NCBI RefSeq assembly: GCF_964033635.1
Contig: NZ_OZ035533.1
Location: 806,001 to 870,000 of the forward strand
Reading direction: 5' to 3'
Length of the DNA stretch: 64,000 bases
DNA from: Chitinophaga sp. MM2321
GTDB lineage: Bacteria > Bacteroidota > Bacteroidia > Chitinophagales > Chitinophagaceae
The position numbers and the translations under genes are program-made. Shown here in pieces: positions 45,697 through 54,175 of this stretch. The notes under the pieces are model-generated. The model was not told the DNA's origin and made no database searches. It worked only from the letters and a program-made list of their open reading frames with translations. Position 1 is the first letter of the stretch, and every line of letters begins with the position of its first letter.

Positions 45697-47091
45697 TTAA
45701 TATTGGTCGTCGAATGCGAAGATCGGTTTTCTGTTCATCCAGCGGCCGCGGGTGAAGTCGGGAATGTATTGTACACTTCCGCCTTCTGCTACTGACTGCT
45801 CACTCAGCGGAGTGATCGCATACCAGGTTGCCATATCGTATACGTCGAGTGCGTAAGGTGCACCGCGTTTAATACTTTCAACAAAAGAGTTCAGCACGTA
45901 CCAGTCCATACCACCATGGCCGGCGCCGGCAGCATCATTTGCATAGCGTTTCCACAACGGGTGATCATATTTACCGAAGTAGCTGTTCGGGTCTTTAAAG
46001 TCACCGGTTTTTTCCCACTCATCGTGTTTGCTCTGTTTCTCTATATAAACGGATTGCTGATCATCCATCCATAAGCCATTGGTACCCTGTACGCGGAAAT
46101 TCAGGGAGTAAGGACGTGGGGAGTTGGTGTCGTGAGACAGCATGATCGTTTCACCATTGTTGGTTTTAATCAGGGAAGAAACGATATCACCGAGTTTAAA
46201 TTCAACTTTAGCATTGGGATGGTTAGCGCCACCATTATCAACGATATATTTATGGAGGCCACGGGATTTGGTAGCGATGGAAGTGATAGACAGCAGGCGG
46301 TTTCCGCGGTTCATGTTGATTACATTACCGATAGGGCCCAGTCCATGTGAAGGGTACAGGTCACCATTGCGGAGCAGGGAGTGATTGGTTCTCCATTTGG
46401 CTTCAGAAATCGCTTTCTCGCCAAATTCTACACCGCCGCCACCATATTGTTTACCGTCGTTGAATTTAATGTTGCGCAAGTCGTGCTGATAGCCGCCCTG
46501 CAGGTGGATGATCTCACCGAAGAGGCCCTGGCGTACCATGTTCAGTACTGCCATCACATCTCTGCGGTAACATACGTTTTCCATACCAAATACAGGTATG
46601 CCGGTGTTTTCGCTGGTATTTACCAGTTCCCAGCATTCCTGGATATCAGAAGCACCACAAACTTCCACAGCAGGAGTTTTACCCGCTTTCATAGCAGCAA
46701 CTGCCATGATAGAATGCCATTCCCAGGGAGTCGCAATGATCACCGCGTCGATGTCATCACGTTTCAGCATGTTATGAAAATCTTCCGGGCCGTTGGTGTA
46801 CTCAGCTACTTTCTTTTTGCCGCCATATGCTTTGGCAATCATAGTTCTTGCCTTAGGTACGGTGAAAGCCGTATCGGGATCAGCGAAAGCAACTACGTCC
46901 ACGTCTTCACGGCGGAGGCAGAGGTTCAGGTGGCTGAGGCCACGGGCGCCAACACCGATCAGACCTATTCTTACTTTAGGCTTCTTTTCGTTGGCAAATA
47001 GTTTTGCAGAGGAACCGAGCATAGAAATACCTACGCCGGCTGCTACGGTGTTTTTGAGAAAACTTCTGCGATGCAGTGGTTGTTTGTTCAT
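45697..47091 (-). CDS. GH109-family alpha-N-acetylgalactosaminidase (Gfo/Idh/MocA fold)
   Basis: 464 residues. Tat-type signal (HRRSFLKNTVAAGVG). NAD-binding GLIGVGARGLSHL, and the GH109 stretch YPSHGLGPIGNVINMNRG with its catalytic His, then KYDHPLWKRY and AGHGGMDWYVLNSFVESI. GH109 enzymes cleave alpha-GalNAc by a redox mechanism with tightly bound NAD. It would release GalNAc from A-type or other alpha-GalNAc termini. It lies between galK and a GH29 fucosidase. Classification is good; specificity is inferred from family. Confidence 0.88.
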   Translation of the reverse strand: MNKQPLHRRSFLKNTVAAGVGISMLGSSAKLFANEKKPKVRIGLIGVGARGLSHLNLCLRREDVDVVAFADPDTAFTVPKARTMIAKAYGGKKKVAEYTNGPEDFHNMLKRDDIDAVIIATPWEWHSIMAVAAMKAGKTPAVEVCGASDIQECWELVNTSENTGIPVFGMENVCYRRDVMAVLNMVRQGLFGEIIHLQGGYQHDLRNIKFNDGKQYGGGGVEFGEKAISEAKWRTNHSLLRNGDLYPSHGLGPIGNVINMNRGNRLLSITSIATKSRGLHKYIVDNGGANHPNAKVEFKLGDIVSSLIKTNNGETIMLSHDTNSPRPYSLNFRVQGTNGLWMDDQQSVYIEKQSKHDEWEKTGDFKDPNSYFGKYDHPLWKRYANDAAGAGHGGMDWYVLNSFVESIKRGAPYALDVYDMATWYAITPLSEQSVAEGGSVQYIPDFTRGRWMNRKPIFAFDDQY

Positions 47092-47382
47092 TGTTCAGTT
47101 GTTTAAATACCGTATTAAGAATACGTTAAGAAGGGACTAAATTTATAAAATTTGCGCTATGAATACCAACTTCACACTCAATTTTATTACATTTTTGTGA
47201 TAAACGGCGAAAAAAGAATTATGCAAACGATGGATATCGGCAGATATCACAACCGGGATTAAAGTGAATATTGAATTAATAATAGTGAATAAGCGATTGA
47301 ACAGGATGACCATTCGGAATTATCTTCGCCTTTATTGTATCCCGCAATTTGCGATACGTCATATGTAATTTTTAAAAGTGAA

Positions 47383-49458
47383 ATGAAAAAGACCCATTTA
47401 ATTTTGGCCGGCTTACTCTCTTGCAGTATGGCTGTTGCACAAAAGATACAACCTTATGGCGTATTGCCATCCAAAGCGCAGGTCGCCTGGAATGATATGG
47501 AATACTATATGTTCATTCACTTTGGTCCCAATACCTTCACCAATCAAGAATGGGGACATGGTGATGAGGATCCTAAAATATTTAACCCTACCCGTCTGGA
47601 TGCCCGCCAATGGGCACGTACAGCCAAACAAGCCGGGATGAAAGGAATTGTGATCACTGCCAAGCACCACGATGGCTTTTGCCTGTGGCCAAGCAAATAC
47701 AGTACGCATACTGTCCGGGAAAGCGCCTGGAAAGATGGGAAAGGGGATGTGTTGGCGGAATTGTCTGCTGCCTGTAAGGAGTACGGACTAAAATTCGGCG
47801 TATATCTTTCTCCGTGGGATCGTAACCATCCTGAATATGGTACCGAGACTTATAACCAGGTATTTACCAATACATTAACCGAAGTGCTGTCCAACTACGG
47901 GCCCGTATTTGAACAATGGTTTGATGGCGCCAACGGCGGTAACATAAAACAACCTTACGACTGGAACCTGTTTCATAGTGTAGTGTATAAACATCAGCCT
48001 GATGCCGTTATCTTCAGTGATGTAGGACCAGGCTGCCGTTGGGTAGGCAATGAAAGTGGTATTGCAGGTACTACCAACTGGAGCACCCTGAATGTAAAAG
48101 GGTTTACGCCTGGCATCAATGGACCGGATACCAAATCACTCAATGAAGGTAATGAAGATGGTGAGCTATGGGTGCCTGCGGAATGTGATGTATCTATCCG
48201 GCCGGGATGGTTTTACAGCCCCGATACCAATGATAAAGTGAAATCGGTGTCCAGCCTGCTGGATATCTATTATGGCTCTGTAGGCCGCAATGGTAACCTG
48301 ATCCTGAATGTACCCGTTGACCGCGATGGCCTCATCCATCCCAATGATTCTACCCGCCTGATGGAACTGCGGAAAGTATTGGATGAATCATTTAAAAACA
48401 ACCTGGCGAAAAAAGCGGTCGTAACGGCGACGGACACACGTAAAAATAAACCAAAGGTGAAAGTATCCCATCTCACCGATGGTAAAAATACTACTTACTG
48501 GGCTACCCCGGATACCATACAGAAAGGTACAATCACGCTTACCTATAAAAGTCCGGTTACCTTTAACCGGGTTGTGTTGCAGGAATATATTGCACTCGGA
48601 CAAAGAGTACAGGCATTTACAGTGGAAATACTGGAGAACGGCAGTATGAAAGAAATTGCCCGTGAAACCACCGTGGGGCATAAGCGCATCCTGCGTCTGC
48701 CGGATTATACCACTACACAGGTACGTATTAATATAACAGCGGCCAAAGCCAGCCCTGTGATCAGTGAAGTGCAGCTGTATAAAGCGCCGGGCGTATTGGC
48801 TACCCCGGAGATCAACCGCAACGCAGCAGGACAGGTATTTGTTTCCTGCGCATCCAGCGATCCGGAAGTCCGCTACACCACAGATGGTACGGAACCTACG
48901 CTGTCTTCCCCGGTATATACCGCATCTACGGCAATTTCGCTACCTGTGGGCGGCGTTGTAAAAGCCAAAGCATTCCTGGACAAGGGCAAAACTGCCAGTG
49001 AAACAGTGACGGCTCATTTTGATGTGGCGCCAGCTAAATGGAAAGTGGTGCAATCAACAGCCGCCGCCAAAGGTTATGAGGCAGCAAAGGCTATTGATGG
49101 AAAAGTGTCAACTGCTTATATATCAGACCGTAAGGATTCGACTGCTAAGTATCCGCATGAATTTCAGGTGGATCTGGGCGAAAGCCTGGCCCTGAAAGGG
49201 TTTACTTATATGCCTGTTACGGCAGAGCAGGCCGGAGGCGTGGTGTACGGTTATGCCTTCTATACCAGTGAGGACGGTAAAAACTGGGGAACGCCCGTTG
49301 CGAAAGGGCAGTTTGCCAATATTGCCAATAACCCGGTGCTGCAAACGGTGTCTTTTAAAACAACCCAGGCACGTTATATCCGCTTTGTAGCGTTGGCGCC
49401 GGCGCGTGCAAACGAAAGCTGGGCCAGTATTGCAGAACTGGGCGTTGTTACCCGGTAA
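47383..49458 (+). CDS. GH29 alpha-L-fucosidase with accessory beta domains
   Basis: 691 residues with a signal peptide (LAGLLSCSMAVAQ). The catalytic barrel (about 25-340) has YYMFIHFGPNTFTNQEWGHG, GIVITAKHHDGFCLWPSKYS and nucleophile Asp in FEQWFDGANG. It is followed by a beta-sandwich (about 350-470), a chitobiase C-terminal-like domain (YTTDGTEPTLSSPVY) and a discoidin-type domain. It removes terminal alpha-L-fucose. The module set after the barrel is the same as in the GH20 gene at 33981. ATG 47383 gives a clean signal peptide; the earlier ATG at 47335 does not. Confidence 0.92.
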   Translation: MKKTHLILAGLLSCSMAVAQKIQPYGVLPSKAQVAWNDMEYYMFIHFGPNTFTNQEWGHGDEDPKIFNPTRLDARQWARTAKQAGMKGIVITAKHHDGFCLWPSKYSTHTVRESAWKDGKGDVLAELSAACKEYGLKFGVYLSPWDRNHPEYGTETYNQVFTNTLTEVLSNYGPVFEQWFDGANGGNIKQPYDWNLFHSVVYKHQPDAVIFSDVGPGCRWVGNESGIAGTTNWSTLNVKGFTPGINGPDTKSLNEGNEDGELWVPAECDVSIRPGWFYSPDTNDKVKSVSSLLDIYYGSVGRNGNLILNVPVDRDGLIHPNDSTRLMELRKVLDESFKNNLAKKAVVTATDTRKNKPKVKVSHLTDGKNTTYWATPDTIQKGTITLTYKSPVTFNRVVLQEYIALGQRVQAFTVEILENGSMKEIARETTVGHKRILRLPDYTTTQVRINITAAKASPVISEVQLYKAPGVLATPEINRNAAGQVFVSCASSDPEVRYTTDGTEPTLSSPVYTASTAISLPVGGVVKAKAFLDKGKTASETVTAHFDVAPAKWKVVQSTAAAKGYEAAKAIDGKVSTAYISDRKDSTAKYPHEFQVDLGESLALKGFTYMPVTAEQAGGVVYGYAFYTSEDGKNWGTPVAKGQFANIANNPVLQTVSFKTTQARYIRFVALAPARANESWASIAELGVVTR

Positions 49459-49472
49459 ATGCCTGTATCCCG

Positions 49473-49509
49473 TTTTTTGTGATGAGGTAACTCACCTCAT
49501 CACAAAAAA
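49473..49509. repeat. 16-bp inverted repeat after the fucosidase gene
   Basis: Perfect 16-bp arms (49473-49488, 49494-49509), loop of 5. The T run is inside the 5' arm, so it is a stable hairpin but not a textbook terminator. It lies 14 bp past the GH29 stop codon. Confidence 0.75.
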
Positions 49510-49602
49510 TCAGGGTTCAAACCATTATCCGCTGCTATCTGCCCGTATTCCCCCCTGATCGCCCCCTCGCAAAAAATCATCGTTTATCCAAAAAAAAATC
49601 GA

Positions 49603-49631
49603 TTGATTAAAAAGATATTGTTATAACTTTG
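49603..49631 (+). promoter_or_regulatory. Promoter of the arginine operon
   Basis: TTG (49603-49605), 18 bp, TAACTTTG (49624-49631). Transcription would begin near 49637, leaving a leader of about 280 bases before the first gene. Confidence 0.7.
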
Positions 49632-49753
49632 CGGATATTCTAAACTAAAGACAATTTTTATAACAATTTAACGCTGAACTGAAGTTGGAAAAAAACGCAA
49701 CTCATACCAACATCTCTGCATATCATCCCGCTTTAAATAAGGGGGTATATTCT

Positions 49754-49873
49754 GTTGGGTTCAATGTCTTTAGATTCCTTTCCCGACGACCCAGGATTTG
49801 ATAGCGCCTTGACCCACAACCGCTGTCGCACCGTGATTTCCAAATCATACGGTGATCATTCCAGCAATGGAAT
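49754..49873 (+). promoter_or_regulatory. Structured leader of the arginine operon (candidate attenuator)
   Basis: Three stems can be drawn in the leader: TGGGT(T)CAA at 49756-49764 with TTGACCCA at 49809-49816 (one bulge); CACCGT at 49829-49834 with ACGGTG at 49849-49854, extended inside by GATTT/AAATC; and ATTCCA at 49858-49863 with TGGAAT at 49868-49873 around a GCAA loop. The second stem begins right at two Arg codons of a short reading frame (49764-49892). No T run follows, so any control would act on translation. The 456-bp gap 49459-49914 otherwise holds only the GH29 hairpin and the promoter. Confidence 0.4.
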
Positions 49874-49892
49874 ATTCAATGTAGTTTATTGA
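49764..49892 (+). CDS. Possible 42-residue leader peptide of the arginine operon
   Basis: ATG to TGA, 42 codons, ending 22 bp before the first arginine-operon gene and in a different frame. It contains NRCR, encoded CGC-TGT-CGC, immediately before a stable hairpin. Only two of its 42 residues are Arg. A frame of this length can occur by chance, so this is tentative. Confidence 0.25.
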   Translation: MSLDSFPDDPGFDSALTHNRCRTVISKSYGDHSSNGIFNVVY

Positions 49893-49914
49893 TTCACGAT
49901 TTCAATTTAAAAGG

Positions 49915-50688
49915 TTGGAAAATCAACATATCATCGTTAGGGTAGCCACTCCTGACGATATACACTATTCAAATACCATCACAAACGAGATGGAATCTTC
50001 TGCGATGGCAAGAGGAACGGGCATTGCCAAGCGTTCTCCTGCCTACGTGGAAGCGAAGATGCAGGAGGGAAAAGCTGTCATAGCCGTTACTGATAAGGGC
50101 GAATGGGTTGGCTTTTGCTATATAGAGGCATGGGGGCATGGTAAGTTTGTGGCCAATTCGGGGCTGATCGTAAACCCCGCTTTCCGGGGCCATGGTGTGG
50201 CTAAATCGATAAAGAAAAGAATTTTTGAGTTATCCAGGGAGAAATATCCTACATCAAAGATATTCGGATTAACGACCGGCCTTGCAGTGATGAAGATTAA
50301 TTCTGAGCTTGGTTATGAGCCAGTTACCTATTCTGAGCTGACAGATGATGAAGAATTCTGGAAAGGCTGTAGAAGCTGTGTTAACTTTGACATCCTTACC
50401 GCCAAAGAGCGGAAGAACTGTCTTTGTACCGCCATGCTTTACAATCCGATTGAAAAGCTGAAAGAAGCAGAAGAAAAAGCGGTGGCTGAAAAGGCTGCAC
50501 AGGCAGCTGCTGCTAACCAGCTTTCTGTTACCGCCAGTGGCCACATGCACCACGAAAAAAGACGCCGCAGATTTAAAGGAAATATAAAGCTGTTTGAGCG
50601 TTGGTTAAGATTTAAAAGATTTGTTTTGCTGAAAAGCAGAAAAGAAGGCGGCGCTACCGGATCAAAGAAGAAATTCTTCCTGTTCTGA
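49915..50688 (+). CDS. GNAT acetyltransferase of the arginine operon (putative N-acyl-glutamate synthase)
   Basis: 257 residues. GNAT domain in about 1-180: ANSGLIVNPAFRGHGVAKSIKKRIF is the acyl-CoA loop. A Cys-containing segment (WKGCRSCVNFDIL; KERKNCLCTAMLY) follows. The last 90 residues are Ala/Glu- then Lys/Arg-rich and poorly structured. As first gene before argG-argC-argD-argF'-argB it is probably the enzyme that acylates glutamate, the step otherwise missing in this cluster. Start appears to be TTG at 49915: the frame closes at 49882 and holds no ATG. The start codon choice fits weak, regulated initiation behind a structured leader. Confidence 0.78.
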   Translation: MENQHIIVRVATPDDIHYSNTITNEMESSAMARGTGIAKRSPAYVEAKMQEGKAVIAVTDKGEWVGFCYIEAWGHGKFVANSGLIVNPAFRGHGVAKSIKKRIFELSREKYPTSKIFGLTTGLAVMKINSELGYEPVTYSELTDDEEFWKGCRSCVNFDILTAKERKNCLCTAMLYNPIEKLKEAEEKAVAEKAAQAAAANQLSVTASGHMHHEKRRRRFKGNIKLFERWLRFKRFVLLKSRKEGGATGSKKKFFLF

Positions 50689-50742
50689 ACAGCTGCTGCA
50701 ACTATCTGAAATATTGTTCTGGAAATATAAAATGATGTCATA

Positions 50743-51933
50743 ATGAAAAAAGTAGTACTGGGATTTAGCGGAGGGCTTGATACTTCCTATTGCGTAAAAT
50801 ATCTGACGGAAGAGAAAGGATATGAAGTGCATTCAGTGATTGTAAACACGGGCGGTTTTTCTGAAGAAGAATTGCAGGAAATAGAAAAGCGCGCTTATAA
50901 CCTGGGCGTTAAAAGTCACAAGGCTGTTAATGCAGTACATTCTTATTATGACGGCGTTATTAAATATCTCATCTTCGGTAATGTACTGAAAAACAATACT
51001 TATCCTTTAAGCGTAAGTGCGGAGCGTATGAGCCAGGCGCTGGCCATCGCGGAATATGTGAAGGAAGTAGGTGCAGAAGCGGTAGCACATGGTAGCACCG
51101 GCGCCGGCAATGACCAGGTACGTTTTGACATGGTGTTTCACATCATGATCCCTGGTGTGGAAATCATCACTCCCATCCGTGATCTGAAACTGAGCAGGGA
51201 AGAAGAAATTGCTTTCCTGAAGGCGAAAGGGGTACAGATGAACTTTGATAAAGCCATGTACTCTATCAACAAAGGTATGTGGGGAACATCGGTAGGTGGT
51301 AAGGAAACCCTTACTTCCAACGGCATGTTGCCGGAAGAAGCCTGGCCTACCCAGCTGACAAAGCAGGGAGAAGAACAGGTGAAACTGACATTTGAAAAAG
51401 GTGAGCTGACAGGTGTGAACGACCAGCAATTCGGTCATCCATCCGAAGCGATTCAATATTTACAGACGATTGCCGGCGGATATGCGATTGGCCGCGATAT
51501 TCACGTAGGTGATACCATTATCGGTATCAAAGGACGTGTGGGCTTTGAAGCAGCTGCACCGATGGTGATCATCAAAGCGCATCATGCACTGGAAAAACAT
51601 GTGTTAACAAAATGGCAGCTGAGCTGGAAAGACCAGCTGGCACAGTTCTACGGCAACTGGTTGCACGAAGGACAGATCATGGACCCGGTAATGCGCGACA
51701 TCGAAGCTTTCCTGCAGAATACACAGGAAAACGTATCCGGCGAGGTATTTGTAACCCTGATGCCTTACCGCTTCCAGGTAACCGGTATCCAGTCTCCTTA
51801 CGACCTGATGAGCAGCAGGTTTGGTAAATATGGAGAGATGAACAGCGGCTGGTCCGGTGAAGATGTAAGAGGTTTCAGTAAGATTTTTGGTAACCAGACA
51901 ATGATCTGGCATCAGATAAAAAATTCTATCTAA
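50743..51933 (+). CDS. argG: Argininosuccinate synthase
   Basis: 396 residues. ATP loop VLGFSGGLDTSYCVKYL at the start; AHGSTGAGNDQVRFD and ITPIRDLKLSREEEIAFLK follow. It joins citrulline and aspartate using ATP. Length is normal. It follows the GNAT gene by 54 bp. Confidence 0.96.
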   Translation: MKKVVLGFSGGLDTSYCVKYLTEEKGYEVHSVIVNTGGFSEEELQEIEKRAYNLGVKSHKAVNAVHSYYDGVIKYLIFGNVLKNNTYPLSVSAERMSQALAIAEYVKEVGAEAVAHGSTGAGNDQVRFDMVFHIMIPGVEIITPIRDLKLSREEEIAFLKAKGVQMNFDKAMYSINKGMWGTSVGGKETLTSNGMLPEEAWPTQLTKQGEEQVKLTFEKGELTGVNDQQFGHPSEAIQYLQTIAGGYAIGRDIHVGDTIIGIKGRVGFEAAAPMVIIKAHHALEKHVLTKWQLSWKDQLAQFYGNWLHEGQIMDPVMRDIEAFLQNTQENVSGEVFVTLMPYRFQVTGIQSPYDLMSSRFGKYGEMNSGWSGEDVRGFSKIFGNQTMIWHQIKNSI

Positions 51934-51944
51934 ATCAGCAGGCA

Positions 51945-52928
51945 ATGGCAAATGATAAAAAGATAAGAGCAGGGATTGTAGGAGGGGCAGGCTATACAGG
52001 CGGTGAAATGATCCGGCTTTTATTAAACCACCCGGATGTAACAATTTCGTTTATACACAGCCGTAGTAACGCGGGCAACCCGTTATACGCTGTACATGCC
52101 GATTTATTAGGTGAAACGGAGCGGTCATTTACTGCTGAACTGAGTAATGATATTGACGTGATGTTCCTGTGCCTCGGCCATGGGGAATCCAGAAAATTCC
52201 TGGAAGCCACAGATGTGGCTGCACATGTGAAAGTGATTGACCTGAGCCAGGATTTTCGTTTAGGCGAAACCGTTAAAGGAAGAGAGTTTGTATATGGTCT
52301 GCCTGAATTGCAGCGTGCGCTGATCGAGACGGCGCAGAACATTGCCAACCCCGGCTGTTTTGCCACCGGTATTCAGATGGGGTTACTCCCGCTGGCAAAA
52401 GCCGGATTACTGAAAGAAGTGCATAGCACCGGCATCACCGGTTCTACCGGCGCAGGGCAAAAGTTGCAAGGCACTTCACATTTCACCTGGAGATCCAATA
52501 ACGTTTCTACCTATAAAGTGCTGAGCCATCAGCACCTGAAAGAAATACGACGAACCCTGCAACAGTTGCAGCCAGGCTTTACAGCTGATGTGAATTTTGT
52601 ACCGGTACGCGGCGATTTCCCCAGAGGTATCTGGATAACGTCCTACCTGCAAAGTGATCTGTCGCTGGAAGCGGCCATACAACTGTATAAAGACTTCTAC
52701 GCCGGTCATCCTTTTACGCATGTAAGCGAAAAGCAGATAGACCTGAAGCAGGTGGTAAACACGAACAAGTGTCTCGTCCAACTGGAGAAAGAGGGTGATA
52801 AATTAATCATCCACTCCATTGAGGATAACCTGCTGAAAGGCGCTTCCGGTCAGGCTGTGCAGAATATGAACATTATTTGCGGACTGGATGAAACGGCAGG
52901 ACTGAAGTTGAAGTCCATCGTGTTCTAA
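51945..52928 (+). CDS. argC: N-acetyl(succinyl)-gamma-glutamyl-phosphate reductase
   Basis: 327 residues. NADP-binding GIVGGAGYTGGEMIRLLLNHP at the N-terminus, catalytic Cys in NPGCFATGIQMGLLPL, and HQHLKEIRRTL with the second catalytic His nearby. It reduces the acylglutamyl phosphate to the semialdehyde. 11 bp after argG. Confidence 0.95.
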   Translation: MANDKKIRAGIVGGAGYTGGEMIRLLLNHPDVTISFIHSRSNAGNPLYAVHADLLGETERSFTAELSNDIDVMFLCLGHGESRKFLEATDVAAHVKVIDLSQDFRLGETVKGREFVYGLPELQRALIETAQNIANPGCFATGIQMGLLPLAKAGLLKEVHSTGITGSTGAGQKLQGTSHFTWRSNNVSTYKVLSHQHLKEIRRTLQQLQPGFTADVNFVPVRGDFPRGIWITSYLQSDLSLEAAIQLYKDFYAGHPFTHVSEKQIDLKQVVNTNKCLVQLEKEGDKLIIHSIEDNLLKGASGQAVQNMNIICGLDETAGLKLKSIVF

Positions 52929-52959
52929 ATGTTTTTATCATTTTAACTTAAATGACAAC

Positions 52960-54084
52960 ATGAAACTTTTCGACGTTTACCCTGTAAACGATATCATTAT
53001 AGATAAAGCTGCCGGTTCCCATGTATGGGACGATAAAGGCACACAATACCTGGATTTGTATGGCGGTCATGCTGTCATCTCTATTGGTCACACCCATCCG
53101 CATTACGTAAAACGACTCACTGATCAGTTACATAAAGTAGGTTTTTATTCCAATTCTGTAAAGATGCCTTTGCAGGAGGAGCTGGCGGCCTTGCTGGGCA
53201 AGGTTTCCGGCAAAGAGGATTACCAGTTGTTTTTATGTAACTCCGGTGCAGAAGCCAATGAAAACGCTTTAAAGCTGGCTTCATTTTACAATGGTAAAAA
53301 GAAGATCATCGCCTTTAAGAAATCATTTCATGGCAGAACATCACTGGCAGTAGCAGCTACCGACAATCCGAAAATAGTGGCGCCTGTTAATGAAACAGAC
53401 AACGTTGTTTTTTTACCCTGGGAAGATGAAGCCGCACTGGAACAGGCTTTTCAGCAGTATGAAATATCGTCTGTTATCATCGAAGGGATTCAGGGAGTAG
53501 GCGGTATCAATGTAGCCAGCGAATCATTCCTGCGTAAGATCAGAACATTGTGTGATACAGGCAATGCGGTATTTATCGCAGACTCTGTACAGTGTGGTTA
53601 TGGCCGTAGCGGTAAATTCTACTCGCATGACTTTGCCGGTGTAAATGCAGATATTTATACCATGGCTAAAGGCATGGGTAATGGTTTCCCTATCGGCGCT
53701 ATTATCATTGCACCAAAAATTCAGCCTGCCTATGGTATGCTGGGCACCACCTTTGGTGGTAATCACCTGGCTTGCGCTGCTGCACTGGCTGTGTTGGAAG
53801 TGATTGAAAGTGAAAAACTGATGGACAACGCTACCACCATAGGAAACTACCTGATGGAACAGTTGCGGGGTTTTGATAAAGTGAAGGAAGTAAGAGGCCG
53901 TGGTTTAATGATCGGTATTGATCTTCCGGATGAATTATCACACGTAAAAAAAGCACTGTTATCAAAGCATAGGATTTTTACAGGTGAAGCTAAACCGAAT
54001 GTGATCCGTTTACTGCCTTCACTGGCATTGACCAAAGCACATGCTGACCAGTTTCTGGAGGCCTTTAGAATTGAATTGAAATAA
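52960..54084 (+). CDS. argD: Acetyl(succinyl)ornithine aminotransferase
   Basis: 374 residues, class III PLP aminotransferase. FLCNSGAEANENALKLAS, FHGRTSLAVAATDNPK, FIADSVQCGYGRSGKF and the PLP Lys in YTMAKGMGNGFPIGA. It converts the acylated glutamate semialdehyde to acylornithine. Whether the acyl group is acetyl or succinyl depends on the pathway here; see the transcarbamylase entry. Confidence 0.94.
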   Translation: MKLFDVYPVNDIIIDKAAGSHVWDDKGTQYLDLYGGHAVISIGHTHPHYVKRLTDQLHKVGFYSNSVKMPLQEELAALLGKVSGKEDYQLFLCNSGAEANENALKLASFYNGKKKIIAFKKSFHGRTSLAVAATDNPKIVAPVNETDNVVFLPWEDEAALEQAFQQYEISSVIIEGIQGVGGINVASESFLRKIRTLCDTGNAVFIADSVQCGYGRSGKFYSHDFAGVNADIYTMAKGMGNGFPIGAIIIAPKIQPAYGMLGTTFGGNHLACAAALAVLEVIESEKLMDNATTIGNYLMEQLRGFDKVKEVRGRGLMIGIDLPDELSHVKKALLSKHRIFTGEAKPNVIRLLPSLALTKAHADQFLEAFRIELK

Positions 54085-54093
54085 TAATTGTGA

Positions 54094-54154
54094 ATGACGA
54101 ATGACGAAGTGGTGGATAGCGTTCACATCAATCTATCACTTCGTTATTCGTCAT
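54094..54154 (+). repeat. Long hairpin between argD and argF'
   Basis: 24-base arms 54094-54117 and 54131-54154 pair with no mismatch if three G-U wobbles in plus-strand RNA are allowed. It fills most of the 91-bp gap between the two genes inside the operon. Confidence 0.75.
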
Positions 54155-54175
54155 TTGTAATTCAAATCCAAGTTA

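Noticed and set aside
49473..49509. Classical rho-independent terminator for the GH29 gene
   Set aside because: The T run is inside the 5' arm and not after the stem, so it is listed as an inverted repeat only.
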